Source of the DNA: Bernardetia sp042180575
GTDB lineage: Bacteria; Bacteroidota; Bacteroidia; Cytophagales; Bernardetiaceae
Assembly (NCBI RefSeq): GCF_042180575.1
Contig: NZ_CP170094.1
Location: forward strand, 5,332,001 to 5,396,000
Length of the DNA stretch: 64,000 nt
Direction of reading: 5' to 3'
Positions 46,001 through 56,100 of this stretch are shown here, in pieces (positions within the stretch are counted from its first letter, which is position 1; each line of letters opens with the position of its first letter). Both the position numbers and the translations under genes were made by a program. The notes under the pieces were generated by a model. That model did not search any database. It was not told the DNA's origin and saw only the letters and a list, made by a program, of their open reading frames with translations.

Positions 46001-49000
46001 GCACAAGGTGTAACTCATATTGGACAAACTACAGTCAGTTCGAATACTTGGTTGCTGACAGGTTCTTTTACTTTAAATGATGAGGTTACCACAACAAGCA
46101 CAAATCCTACTAATGGTACTTCAGAATTTTCTACTGCTATACCTGTAACCACACCTCCTATCCCCACTCAGCCTATCGGAAACAAGGGAATGTATTTTGA
46201 TGGGGTGGATGATTATGTCGAAGTTACTTCTGGTTTTGCAATAGACTATACACAAGGTACAGTTGAACTATGGGTAAAGCCTCAATTTACTACTGCTGCA
46301 AATAGGCAATTTCTAGTAGGACTTGTAGAGTTCTCTACAACAAAGTGGGCATATTACTTGAATGCTGACAGAAGTGGTGTAACATTTTTTGACGGAACTA
46401 CTCATTTCAATTTTGCTCATACTTTTGAAAAAAACAAATGGCATCATCTTGCTTTTGTAGATGATAATGCTGGTACGATAAATCTTTATATTGATGGCAA
46501 TTCTACTCCAATTACTACTTTTGCATCCAAAATTAATTCTGTTGCAAGTCCAGTTTTATATATTGGTAGTTTAGCTGGAACAGAACCATTTTTAGGACAA
46601 ATAGACCAAATACGTATTTTTAACTCTGTTCGCACTTCTGCTCAAATCCAAATTGATATGGCAACTAACACAGAAAACGGAGGGGCAGCCTATTGGAATT
46701 TTGAAGAAGGAACAGGACAAACAGTAGATGACCTATCAGTAAATACTAATATAGGAACATTAGGCTCAACAGCAGGAGCAGATGGAAATGATCCACTTTG
46801 GACACTGCGAGTAAAAAATACAAATGATGCTGGTGCAGAGAGTTTAAGAGAGGTAATTACACAAGCAAACGGACTTGCAGGTAAAAACTATATTGATTTT
46901 AGTATTCCTACTACCGACACTAATTATGATTTAGGTACTAGCGTTTGGACGATACAATCTTCAGTAATGAATCATTTTACAAGAGAGGTACTAATAGATG
47001 GTTACTCTGCTTTTGACTCAGAACCTGCTACAAACATTGCTCCTGCTGATATAAAAATACAAATAGCCACTCCTCCATCTAATAATAATGTACGTCTTTC
47101 AGGTGCTTCTAGTATCACTATAAAAGGGGTATCCATAGAGCAAAGTGTTTCTAGTGGCTTGGCTGCCTTATGGCTTTCTGGAACAGCAGGACATATAGTA
47201 GAAGGAAATCATATTGGAGTAAATGCAGAAGGCAGTGCTTCTTACCCTGCTACAGCTACCAGTGGAGCTTTAGTCATGCAGAATAGTGCTAATAATATGA
47301 TTGGTGGTCTCAACCCAGCAGAACGAAATATTATTTCTGGAGCATTATCACACGGAGTACGTATAGATGGAACAGCATCATCAGATAATACTATACTAGG
47401 TAATTATATTGGTGTAGCTGCTGATGGAACAACCTCATTGAGGAATAGTGTAGATGGTATTCACATTAATACTGATGGAACAAATAATAACATAGGAGAT
47501 GGAACAGCAGCAGGAAGCAATATTATTGCTAATAATGGTAATTTTAGTGGCTTTGGGATTAATGTAGATGGAGGTTCTATTCAAAATACTATTAGTCATA
47601 ATTCTATATACAATAATTTTGATGATGGGATTATCTTGAATCCAGCAGCAAATAATGACAAAGAAGCTCCTATGATTACTTCTGCTACTCCTACACTTAT
47701 TTCAGGAACGTGTGAGGAATCAGGAGATATAATTGAAGTTTTTGAAAATAATACAGGTGAAGCACAAGGTAGAACCTACTTAGGAACTGTAACAGCAACA
47801 GGAACAAGTTGGACATATTCAGGAGCCTTTACTATTGGAAATAATATAACAACAACAGCTACGGATGGAGCAACTGGAGATACCTCTCCTTTTTCTAATG
47901 CTCTACCAGTAGCAAATGTCCCAGAAATAAACGTACAAGGAAACGGAAATGATATTGCCAGTGGAACAACTATTACAAGTACAGCCAATGATACAGATTT
48001 TGGAAGCATATTAGAATGTGGTACAAATACAATAGTTAAAACATATACTATTCAAAATACAGGCTTGGCAGACTTAACAGTAAGTGATATTACTATTACA
48101 GGAACAAATTTTGCTGACTTTACTTTGAGTGGTTTTACTTTACCCATAACTATTTCTGCAAGTGGTAGTCAAAACTTTACAGTTACTTTTGAACCCTCTG
48201 CAACAGGAACTAGAAATGCGATTGTAAGTGTAATTAATAATGATAGTGATGAAGGAATATATGACTTTGCTATTGAAGGAATAGGAGATGCCGATACACA
48301 ACTTCCTGTCTTGACAGCACAATTAGACTTTACAAGAAATGTAGATGCTGGGAGTTGTACCTTTACAAATACAGATATTCCAAATGGTGTTGCTGCTGAT
48401 AACTGTTCTATTTCTTCTTATTCGTATGTTTTGACAGGTGCAACGAGTGGAACATTCTCAGATTTATCTACTCTTGTTTTCAATAGTGGAATCACAACAG
48501 TCACTTGGACAGCAACGGATGGAAGTGGAAATATTTCTAACTCAGATGATTTTACGGTTACAGTGGAAGATAATGAACTTCCTGTCTTGACAGCACAATT
48601 AGATTTTACAAGAAATGTAGATGCTGGGAGTTGTACCTTTACCAATACAGATATTCCAAATGGTGTTGCTACTGATAACTGTTCTATTTCTTCTTATTCG
48701 TATGTTTTGACAGGTGCAACGAGTGGAACATTCTCAGATTTATCTACTCTTGTTTTCAATAGTGGAATCACAACAGTCACTTGGACAGCAACGGATGGAA
48801 GTGGAAATATTTCTAACTCAGATGATTTTACGGTTACAGTGGAAGATAATGAACTTCCTGTCTTGACAGCACAATTAGATTTTACAAGAAATGTAGATGC
48901 TGGGAGTTGTACCTTTACCAATACAGATATTCCAAATGGTGTTGCTACTGATAACTGTTCTATTTCTTCTTATTCGTATGTTTTGACAGGTGCAACGAGT

Positions 49001-52000
49001 GGAACATTTTCAGATTTATCTACTCTTGTTTTCAATAGTGGAACAACAACGGTTACTTGGACAGCGACAGATGTAAATGGAAATATTTCTACAAGTGATG
49101 AATTTACAGTTACTGTAAATGATACTCAACTACCAACGCTGACAGCTCAAGCTGACTTTACAAGAGATGCAGATGTAGGAAATTGTAGTTTTGTAAATAC
49201 AGATATTCCAAATGGAGTTGCAACAGATAATTGTTCCGTTGCTTCTTACTCTTATGTTCTGACAGGTGCAACCACAGGAACAGTTCCAGATTTGACAAGT
49301 CAAGTTTTTAATGTTGGAACAACAACGGTTACTTGGACAGCGACAGATGGAAGTGGAAATATTTCTACAAGTGATGAATTTACAGTTACTGTAAATGATA
49401 CTCAACTACCAACGCTGACAGCACAATTAGATTTTACAAGAAATGTAGATGCTGGGAGTTGTACCTTTACCAATACAGATATTCCAAATGGTGTTGCTAC
49501 TGATAACTGTTCTATTTCTTCTTATTCGTATGTTTTGACAGGTGCAACGAGTGGAACATTTTCAGATTTATCTAGCCTCGTTTTCAATAGTGGAATCACA
49601 ACGGTAACTTGGACAGCAACAGATGGAAGTGGAAATATTTCCAACTCAGATGATTTTACGGTTACAGTTGAAGATAATATTGCACCAACTATAACACCTA
49701 TCTCAAGCGTAACATTATCACCAAATCAAGGTTGTAGTTTCCAAAATATATCGACGAGTAATTTTTATATTGCTGACGGAACAGCAAGTGATAATTGTGG
49801 TATTGATTTGTATGAGTATGTATTAACAGGTGCAACAACAGGAACGGTTTCTACACTAGAAAACCAAGTATTTAATGAAGGAACAACAACCATAACTTGG
49901 ATGGCAACAGATATAAATGGTAATATTTCATCTTCAAGTACATTTACTATTACAGTAGTTGATAACCAAGAACCTCCTACATTAACAGCAATGCCCAACT
50001 TCACAAGAAGTACCAATGCAACAAATTGTTATTATACAAATAGAACTACAAATGCAGTTACACGTATTCCAAACGGAACAGCAAGTGATAATTGTGGTGT
50101 AGCTTCATATCGTTATCTTGTTAGTGGAGCAACTTTAGGAGATTTGTCTTCTTTAGAAGCACTTCGTTTTAATATAGGAGTTACTACTGTAAGTTGGACA
50201 GCAACAGATAGAAATGGTAATACTTCTTCACCAAACACATTTACTGTTACAGTTACAGATAATCAAAGTCCTACTATTGAAGCTCCTCAAAGTATTACAA
50301 AAACGACTAATTTGTACGGTTGTACTTCTACAAGAGATAGCTTAGATATAGGAACTCCGAGAGTTTCAGATAATTGTTTGTTTAGAGTATTCAATGATGC
50401 TCCCTCAGAATTTCCTATTGGCGAAACTATTGTTACTTGGACAGCAATAGATTCAGCAGGAAATACAGCTACCGACGAGCAAATTGTTACTATTGAAGAA
50501 CAGTATTATGTTGTTCCTTCTGATTCTCTTATTTTAGTTCAGATGTATAACGAAATGGGTGGTTCTTCTTGGACTAATCGTTGGGATTTGAATACACCTG
50601 TTTCTACTTGGAATGGTATAGGTGTTCGTTGTGGTAAAGTTGCTTCTATCAATTTATTTGGCAATAATCTATCAGGGAGACTTCCTTCTTCAGTTCTGAA
50701 TTTGGCTAGACGCACTGAATCTGATTTTTCATTGAATATTGGAGCAAACCGACTTGATTTTGAATCAGCAGAAGATTTTGTAGGAGCAATTCCTAATTTT
50801 ACGTATTCTCCACAAGGCAAAATTTATGCTCCTCGTACTGAAAGAGTCAGACAAACTGAATCTATTACCTTTAACTCTCAAACAGAGGGCGATTTTAATA
50901 ATTATCAATGGTACAAAGATGAAAATCCTATTGCTGGAGCAACAAACTGGAATTATACTATTTCTAGTGCTGTTCCTTCTGATGCAGGTATTTATGTTTG
51001 TGAGATAACCAATACAGTTGCTACTAGGCTTACATTAGAACGAAGTCCGATTACATTGGAAGTTCAAGGTTTTGTAAATCCTACTGACTCACTTGCTTTA
51101 GTAACTATTTTTGAGGAAACAGGAGGTACTGGTTGGACGAACCCTTGGGTTTTGACAGACCCTGTTGCTACGTGGGAAGGTGTTACAGTTATTGGAGATA
51201 AAATAAGAGAATTAGATTTGTCTTCTCGTAATATGAGTGGAAATTTACCGAATGTTTTTGATGATGATTTTTTCTCTGAGTTACGTTATTTGAGTTTCTT
51301 TGATAATGATTTAGAAGGACAAATTCCTGCTTCTATTGGAGCTATTACTACACTGACTTATTTAGATTTAGATAAAAATAATTTTGAAGGGACTCTTCCT
51401 GCTTCATTTGGAAATCTTGTTAATCTTCAAGCTCTATGGTTATCAAGAAATAATCTCACTAATTTGCCTGATGAAATAGGAAATTTAGAAAGTCTTCAAA
51501 ACTTATATCTGAATGATAATAAATTTATAGAACTTCCTGAAAGTATAGGAAATTTGGGTGAACTTTTAGTCTTGAATGCAAGTGATAATGAACTTTTAGG
51601 TTTGCCAAATTCCATTACAAATCTGAGAAAACTCATTCAGTTTTATGCAAATCGAAATTACATTTCAACTATTCCTACTGATGTACAAAACTTAGTTCGT
51701 TTGACACAGTTTGAAATGAATACAAATAATTTGACTGCTTTACCAACAGGCTTTTTGCAACTAAGTAGTTTGTCAATATTTAAAATATCTGAAAACGAAT
51801 TAGAATTTGATGATTTATTACCTTATTCGAACCGAAGTTATTCTGTATTTGATTATGCACCACAAGCTCCTATTAATGAAGAAGAAGATATTTTAGCAAT
51901 TCTAAATTCATCTATTTCATTTACAGTTCAGACACAAGGAAGTGGAAATAATTATCAATGGTTTAGAAATGGAACTTCTGTTGCGACTACTCAAAATTTT

Positions 52001-52873
52001 GCAATAAATAGAGTAAGTAATAATGATGTAGGAATTTATACAGCACAAGTTACGAACCCAAGGTTACCAAATTTGACTTTACAACGCCGTTCGATTACGC
52101 TCAATGTAGAGTGTCAAGCAGGATTAAATTTTGAAATCAATCCACCGAACCAAACAGTATTTTGTGAAGGTCAGCCTTTTGGTTTGAAATTAGAAATCAA
52201 TGAGGATTTTACAAACCCTCAACAAATTCGTTGGAGAAAAGACGGTGTTATTTTGGCTTTTGCAAGTGATAGAAGCTATACAGTTACAAGTGCAGGAAAA
52301 TATACAGCCGAAATTTTGACAGTAAATGGTTGTACAGCTCTTTCGAATGAAGTAGAAATTGAAGTTCTTCCTCAACCTGAAATTAGTATTGTTCTGACAA
52401 GTGAAAATGTTTTGACAAGTACCTTAAATAGTCAAGAATCTATTACTTATCAATGGCTAAAAGAGGGTGTTCCTATTGAAAATGCTTTCGAACGAACTTA
52501 TACACCAACAGAAACAGGTGAGTATAGCTTGCTTGTTTTGACAGAATCAGGTTGTAGTTCGGTTTCTGAAACAATTATCTTTACAGCAGATGAAGTTACA
52601 GGCATAGAAGAACCGATAGAATTAAGAAACGTAGATATTTTTCCTAATCCAAATACGGGTAACTTCTTTATTGATTTTGGAACAAGTACACCAAATGGTG
52701 AACCTACTTTTGTATTGATTGATGCCATTGGAAGAAAAATAATTCTCAAAACAGAACGTATTTCTTCTACTCGTTACAAAGTAAATACAACTAACTTAAC
52801 AGGTGGAATGTACTATATTCAAATTGAAACAAAAGATGGATTGGCTTTCCGTAAGTTTTTCATAGAAGAATAG
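40055..52873 (+). CDS. Very large (4272-residue) T9SS-secreted multidomain adhesin-like protein
   Basis: Signal peptide of about 28 residues (ending GHGLLAQ). Domains in order: seven FG-GAP/VCBS-type repeats (about 50-385; DLNNDGLLDVV and variants, calcium-binding loops); a beta-helix-like region (about 385-1000); BspA-like/DUF285 repeats (about 1005-1360; WNTTSVTQMSNMFRSA); LamG (about 1396-1590); beta-helix (about 1600-1955); second LamG (about 2035-2245); second beta-helix (about 2250-2545); choice-of-anchor-D (about 2620-2745); eight HYR-like repeats of about 92 residues (about 2750-3480); leucine-rich repeats mixed with Ig-like domains (about 3490-4185); and a type A T9SS sorting domain (about 4190-4272; FPNPNTGNFFIDF). 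It is likely exported by the T9SS as a cell-surface adhesin or carbohydrate/protein-binding protein. An 8-G tract near codon 1122 could switch it off by slippage. It is divergent from one relative and followed by another. Confidence 0.88.
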   Translation: MKNIFTAFRFFSFLFLLLLLTGHGLLAQIPVSGTNYQHTAYTNTANQRDMAVVDLNNDGLLDVVTVSGSATRTLEARLNNGTTLNVVATPTVAADFNARSLTAGDFDNDGLADVVVANPNSSTLSFYKGNGDGTFQSEASISMTPPSDVPTQVTSVDINNDGNLDLITSHSSGDRINIHLGNGNGSFSLNFARYDVGNQPNRVLVRDFNNDSFLDIIVGTSSAANFSYLENDGSTNFNLHTITTSNTGSSTFEAGDFNSDGNLDLIVGSVNRNEVTIHYGTTNNGASYFNPTFAPFPIGTDSRDISVADLNNDSHLDFLITDYAGTPVKARLGDGAGNFGGIIQISNGQSATQRVEIADMNNDGRLDIVSHTNNDKIVVSTHIFSTFTSTATGGNWNNGTTWVGGVVPTSSSNIIIATTGINKVTVNVNNILANSIQINQGAILDFGNTTGHSISELSTNAAVGVRTLRIASGSLPSLTTNTFITNAGSLIEFYGTTDYGIPTTFTGSNYRNLTISGTSTKSLSGITSINRNLIVNTNAIFDISSSLTINGTTDIFGELSTSNSSTLTYDFVGSVTVASGGTFQFNPSNATFNFGSGIENNGTFDMDGLSNINFLASQTVSGSQPLDINTSTNQLTIPSGVNLTITGEVNYIGNARINGTDGTSQITLGANGILRADGNSLMATGILDASGNNSLVQYTRNGAATVKSSTYHNLQVSTASTKTLGGDIIVNGNLTIDNSVTLDVDNTNNYAIDIKGEWSNNGTFEARNGKVTFSGTGTSQTIGGANNTTFYDVDFISPAANEITLTGTTVPSLTTVENDVTFGGTGTKVVLEDKNFLVDVGLFGFSANSFFVTNGTGTFQRPIPSASRAFPVGYSINTYTVTTVSVSANMGIVKVKARDYLSGTPTLAANTGAIKVITEITPTIAANASIFTNWTSNTAIYNTTGVALSSHGIYYDNGLGSVIDQDITATAGLTTASTTSQSLTANTTYSFAVFVPPSNPFITTWKTDNTGTTSATEILIPLEPNTNYNFTVDWGDSNSDTYNGLGSSLNPIHDYGVGNEGTYTVSITGDFPRIYFNNSGDKLKLQTIEQWGDIAWTSMEYAFYGCSNLTTIGAGATNTPNLGGGANLNRMFSDCISFVGDPNMNNWNTTSVTQMSNMFRSASSFNQNIGSWNTAAVTEMVNMFNNAVAFNNGDIGNTGSNPLNWNTGLVGSMSYMFYNTTVFNQPLNFTSTAAVTDMQSMFDQASIFNQDIGTWDTDLVVNMENMFRKAYVFNNGEASGASTNPLSWNTTTVTKMNGMFLDASAFNQNLGGWDISGITTPVSMENMLNNCGMDQLVYDATLIGWAGQALTPNVQLGAAGRTYCAVAAHNTITSAPNNWTITGDAIDASCFPTQPIGNRGMYFDGVDDQISIPPTAAFDVGAEVTYMMWVKPKRHVLNARLFRRVGGGIDDKRIHINGDGTVRLFLNIPSGTNVNFTTTTQLPLNEWTHIACTYQRNATAKIYFNGMEVASVATTNDPLGNAGTTGALTINDGQLFEGQLDEFKIFTSVRDAGQIQADMASTAINTTGLLGYWDFENGTGANALDRQTNTTQHNGTLTNSPLWALRVKNTNDSGAESFRDVINDANTLAGKNYIDFSIPTATPPYTISPVASALPTITEDIFIDGYSQFGSLVNTNAVAGGTNAEPLIEIEGSTIGGTTTGLTFTNVNATVQGLVINRFGGEGISINGGTVNIYGNFIGTDFTGSSSSSNGSGIRISGGINHQIGGTSSEFSNLISGNIGTGLSLSGGTDNVNIQRNYISTDKTGNNLLASATGSTNGLFVGSGTNMMIGGNTIEHTNIISAPSTTGRAMSVANTGSSNVIIQGNNIGVGADGSSDLGVSIGVLLTNGTTNNILGGTSAAEGNIIANHATGVLIVAANTDNQVVRYNQIYNNGIGINLNTDGNNNQTTPVINTANEVLIEGNCNPCADGDIIDVYVDNISTTAQGVTHIGQTTVSSNTWLLTGSFTLNDEVTTTSTNPTNGTSEFSTAIPVTTPPIPTQPIGNKGMYFDGVDDYVEVTSGFAIDYTQGTVELWVKPQFTTAANRQFLVGLVEFSTTKWAYYLNADRSGVTFFDGTTHFNFAHTFEKNKWHHLAFVDDNAGTINLYIDGNSTPITTFASKINSVASPVLYIGSLAGTEPFLGQIDQIRIFNSVRTSAQIQIDMATNTENGGAAYWNFEEGTGQTVDDLSVNTNIGTLGSTAGADGNDPLWTLRVKNTNDAGAESLREVITQANGLAGKNYIDFSIPTTDTNYDLGTSVWTIQSSVMNHFTREVLIDGYSAFDSEPATNIAPADIKIQIATPPSNNNVRLSGASSITIKGVSIEQSVSSGLAALWLSGTAGHIVEGNHIGVNAEGSASYPATATSGALVMQNSANNMIGGLNPAERNIISGALSHGVRIDGTASSDNTILGNYIGVAADGTTSLRNSVDGIHINTDGTNNNIGDGTAAGSNIIANNGNFSGFGINVDGGSIQNTISHNSIYNNFDDGIILNPAANNDKEAPMITSATPTLISGTCEESGDIIEVFENNTGEAQGRTYLGTVTATGTSWTYSGAFTIGNNITTTATDGATGDTSPFSNALPVANVPEINVQGNGNDIASGTTITSTANDTDFGSILECGTNTIVKTYTIQNTGLADLTVSDITITGTNFADFTLSGFTLPITISASGSQNFTVTFEPSATGTRNAIVSVINNDSDEGIYDFAIEGIGDADTQLPVLTAQLDFTRNVDAGSCTFTNTDIPNGVAADNCSISSYSYVLTGATSGTFSDLSTLVFNSGITTVTWTATDGSGNISNSDDFTVTVEDNELPVLTAQLDFTRNVDAGSCTFTNTDIPNGVATDNCSISSYSYVLTGATSGTFSDLSTLVFNSGITTVTWTATDGSGNISNSDDFTVTVEDNELPVLTAQLDFTRNVDAGSCTFTNTDIPNGVATDNCSISSYSYVLTGATSGTFSDLSTLVFNSGTTTVTWTATDVNGNISTSDEFTVTVNDTQLPTLTAQADFTRDADVGNCSFVNTDIPNGVATDNCSVASYSYVLTGATTGTVPDLTSQVFNVGTTTVTWTATDGSGNISTSDEFTVTVNDTQLPTLTAQLDFTRNVDAGSCTFTNTDIPNGVATDNCSISSYSYVLTGATSGTFSDLSSLVFNSGITTVTWTATDGSGNISNSDDFTVTVEDNIAPTITPISSVTLSPNQGCSFQNISTSNFYIADGTASDNCGIDLYEYVLTGATTGTVSTLENQVFNEGTTTITWMATDINGNISSSSTFTITVVDNQEPPTLTAMPNFTRSTNATNCYYTNRTTNAVTRIPNGTASDNCGVASYRYLVSGATLGDLSSLEALRFNIGVTTVSWTATDRNGNTSSPNTFTVTVTDNQSPTIEAPQSITKTTNLYGCTSTRDSLDIGTPRVSDNCLFRVFNDAPSEFPIGETIVTWTAIDSAGNTATDEQIVTIEEQYYVVPSDSLILVQMYNEMGGSSWTNRWDLNTPVSTWNGIGVRCGKVASINLFGNNLSGRLPSSVLNLARRTESDFSLNIGANRLDFESAEDFVGAIPNFTYSPQGKIYAPRTERVRQTESITFNSQTEGDFNNYQWYKDENPIAGATNWNYTISSAVPSDAGIYVCEITNTVATRLTLERSPITLEVQGFVNPTDSLALVTIFEETGGTGWTNPWVLTDPVATWEGVTVIGDKIRELDLSSRNMSGNLPNVFDDDFFSELRYLSFFDNDLEGQIPASIGAITTLTYLDLDKNNFEGTLPASFGNLVNLQALWLSRNNLTNLPDEIGNLESLQNLYLNDNKFIELPESIGNLGELLVLNASDNELLGLPNSITNLRKLIQFYANRNYISTIPTDVQNLVRLTQFEMNTNNLTALPTGFLQLSSLSIFKISENELEFDDLLPYSNRSYSVFDYAPQAPINEEEDILAILNSSISFTVQTQGSGNNYQWFRNGTSVATTQNFAINRVSNNDVGIYTAQVTNPRLPNLTLQRRSITLNVECQAGLNFEINPPNQTVFCEGQPFGLKLEINEDFTNPQQIRWRKDGVILAFASDRSYTVTSAGKYTAEILTVNGCTALSNEVEIEVLPQPEISIVLTSENVLTSTLNSQESITYQWLKEGVPIENAFERTYTPTETGEYSLLVLTESGCSSVSETIIFTADEVTGIEEPIELRNVDIFPNPNTGNFFIDFGTSTPNGEPTFVLIDAIGRKIILKTERISSTRYKVNTTNLTGGMYYIQIETKDGLAFRKFFIEE
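43421..43428 (+). repeat. 8-G homopolymer inside the giant adhesin gene
   Basis: Eight consecutive G encode part of NLGGGAN in the BspA-like region. This is the longest G run I noticed in a very A+T-rich window. Gain or loss of one base would frameshift the gene at about codon 1122 and remove all later domains, including the sorting domain. Confidence 0.9.
48302..49681 (+). repeat. Five tandem 276-bp HYR-type repeats with near-identical DNA
   Basis: Units begin at 48302, 48578, 48854, 49130 and 49406. Each encodes 92 residues starting LPVLTAQLDFTRN or a close variant and containing TDNCS and TTVTWTATD. Units 1-3 and 5 are almost identical; unit 4 is more divergent. Three further, diverged units follow to about 50500. 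Confidence 0.92.
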
Positions 52874-53156
52874 TAATTTATGTAGTGTAATACATACTTC
52901 AACATGAGAGAAATTTTACAAATACTTGATTATTATTAGGCAAGGTATTTTGCAATGCTTGTTAAAAAATAAATAAAGTAGTAGAGAATCTTGTTTTTTT
53001 AGAATTAAAAAAAGAAATGTTGATTTTATGTTGAATTAATAGTGAAAAAATTTAGAGCAACACTTTTTTTTACTTAAATTATAAACAGTTGTTAGCTTAT
53101 TAACCATGGCAACTAAGTAATTCATTTTCTATCATTCATAAATCCTATTTTTAAAT

Positions 53157-56100
53157 ATGAAAATAATAAGACTACTACAAACTTTTGGAATTTTAGTTCT
53201 GCTATTATTCTATTCTAATACAAATGCACAAGTAACTACTTGGAATACTGGCAGTGTAGCAACTGTTTCTGGCAATGCTTCTGCTGGTTCAACTGTAAGT
53301 GCTGTCGCAACTGGACCTACAGGAACTTTTCATAGTGCTTGGATTAATGACACAGGACCTACTAATCCACAGTTGAGTATATATACTTGGAATGGAACTA
53401 ATTGGTCTTCACTTACTTCAATTACTAAAGGTATTATAGGAGATCCTTTAGTAGATTACTTTTATGGATTTTCTTTTACAATTGATGCTAATGATGATAT
53501 TCATGTAGCATTGCAAATACAAGAAGACGCTTCTTGTTGTGGACAAGAACGAGGTATTTATTATGGTTTTTATGACCGTAGTACCACTACTTGGAGTTTC
53601 TTAGAGGTACAACTTTATACTAATCCTAATGGATGGCTTAGTGGTGCTTGGCCTTCTATTGCTGTAGATAGTAATAATAATCCTTCTATTGTTTATGAAT
53701 ACTCAGATGCTAATGCTCCACGTACCTATAAGGTAATATATGCCAAAAAAAATGGTGGTTCTTTTGATTTAACAGATGTAGAAACAATCACAGGTGGTGG
53801 AAGTCTGATATCACTTACAGATTTAGCTTTTGACTCTAACGATAAAGCACATGTTTCTTATCAACGAGACACTGGAACGGAGTTAGACTTATATTATGCA
53901 ACTGATATTTCAGGAAGTTGGGCTGTTGAAGAAGTTGATGCTTCTACTGCTAGTGTAAAAGAGTTTGATGTAAATGCTATTAGAATAGATGGTAATGATA
54001 AACCTCATATTGCTTATGTAAATAGAGTAACTAATGATTTATGGTATGCTTCTAAGGCAACAGGTAGTTGGGTAAAAACATTAGTGGATAATGGGTCAAT
54101 TGGATACACTATTGATATGAGTATAAATAATAATAATCACATATCTATAGTTTATGTTGATGATACAGGAAATGATCTTTTAAGAGTAGCTACTTTACCA
54201 GCAACAGGAGGTAGTTGGGCAAAAGAAACGGCATACACAAATACTACAACAGCAGGATTAGGATTTTCATATGGAAGAGGAGGAGTTGGTTTTAACAATA
54301 GTAATGAAGTGATGACAGTTGCAACACAAAGCACACCAAACGTAATTGTCTATTCAACAGGAACTTTCTCTGCTCCTGCTTCTCCAGCCACAGTAACCAC
54401 AACAGCCCAAGCCAACGTAACAGCCACTACAGCCGATTTAGGAGGAAATGTAACTTCTGATGGAGGCGCAACAGTAACAGAACGAGGTATTGTTTGGGGA
54501 ACAAGTGCAGCACCTACTACTTCAAATAATAAAGTACAAATAGGAATAGGAACAGGTGTTTTCAATCAAAATGTAACAGGTTTGCCTTCTGCTACAACTA
54601 TTTTTGTTCGTTCGTATGCTATTAATAGTGAAGGAACTTCTTATGGCAATCAGATTAGTTTTACGACACTTGCTCCTAATACAGCACCTAGCATTACATT
54701 ACAAGATACAGATTTATCTACTAACAGTGCGACTTCTATTACATTTAATAGTGGCAATAGTAATCTAATTAGTATTTCAGATGGAGAAGGAAATGCCCAA
54801 ACTGTTGCTATTGATGTAACAGGTGGGGGAACATTCTCTTTATCTACAACAACTGGGCTAACTGTTTCAGGTAATAATACAGCAAATTTAACCCTAAGTG
54901 GTTCTTTGGTAAATATTAATGCTGCACTCAATGGAGCTAGTTTTGATCCTTCCTCATCAGTAGGACAACATACGATTGCCATAAATACAAATGATGGAAT
55001 GGTATCATCAGGAGTTTCTAGTATAGTGATAGGAGTTTATCCATCAACAGCTACTTCCACAACTGAAACCTTCGAATCTTTTACAAATAATGACTTAACA
55101 TTTACGAATGCTGTCACACACCAAAATTTTTCATTTACATCAAATACATTCAGAATAACTGAATTTGCTGGTTTTGGAATTGGAGGAAGTGATAAACTTT
55201 TTGATAATGTAGCAAATTGTAATTCAACAGGTAACTTAACAGCCAGCTTATTAATTGGAGGAAGTAGTGTATTTTACACACAAAGTTTTTGGTTATTTCC
55301 TTCAGAAACTTGTGTTGTCAATGGAACTAACGGAACTGTTATTGTGCGAGGAAAGAATAATGGTGTAACTCAATTTACAAGAACCATTTTATCTGCTGAA
55401 CTTAATGACCAACAATCTATAAATGAAGGTTTTACATTTATTAATATGGACATCTATGCAGGCTTCACTATTGATGAACTAGAATTTCAAACTACAGGAA
55501 GTATAAGTTATGTAGGAATTGACAATTTAGAATTTGCAGCTTTTACCCCTCCCACAGTAACCACCACAGCCCAAGCCAATGTAACAGCCACTACAGCCGA
55601 TTTAGGAGGAAATGTAACAGATGATGGAGGAGCAACAGTAACCGAAAGAGGCATTGTGTGGGGAACAAGTACAGCACCTACTACTTCAAATAATAAAGTA
55701 CAAATAGGAACAGGAACAGGAGTTTTCAATCAAAATGTAACAGGATTACCTTCTGCTACTACTGTTTTTGTTCGTTCGTATGCCATTAATAGCGAAGGAA
55801 CTTCTTATGGAAATGAAATTAGTTTTACGACACTTTCTGCTTGTACTGCCCCAACAGCACAGGTTACAACTTTATTAGCAGGAAATAACCCAACACTTAG
55901 TACATTAGATATTGTAAGTTATGATGCACCAACAGGAGGAGCAACAGGTTATGTCATTAAAATAAATAGTACAAATAGCTTTACTGCTCCTACGAATGCA
56001 GTTTCTCTTCCAACAGCAGATTTGAGTTGGAATGATGCAGGGGAACAGGTTATTTATGCAGGTATTTCTACTAACCCTAATATTGTAGTTACAGGATTAG

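Noticed and set aside
48418..48921. Two identical 75-residue minus-strand frames
   Set aside because: They lie antisense in identical HYR units of the giant gene, so repetition is explained by the sense-strand repeat.
48302..50500. Regular repeats that might suggest a CRISPR array
   Set aside because: The period is 276 bp, the repeats are coding and continuous with no unique short spacers, and no cas gene is present.
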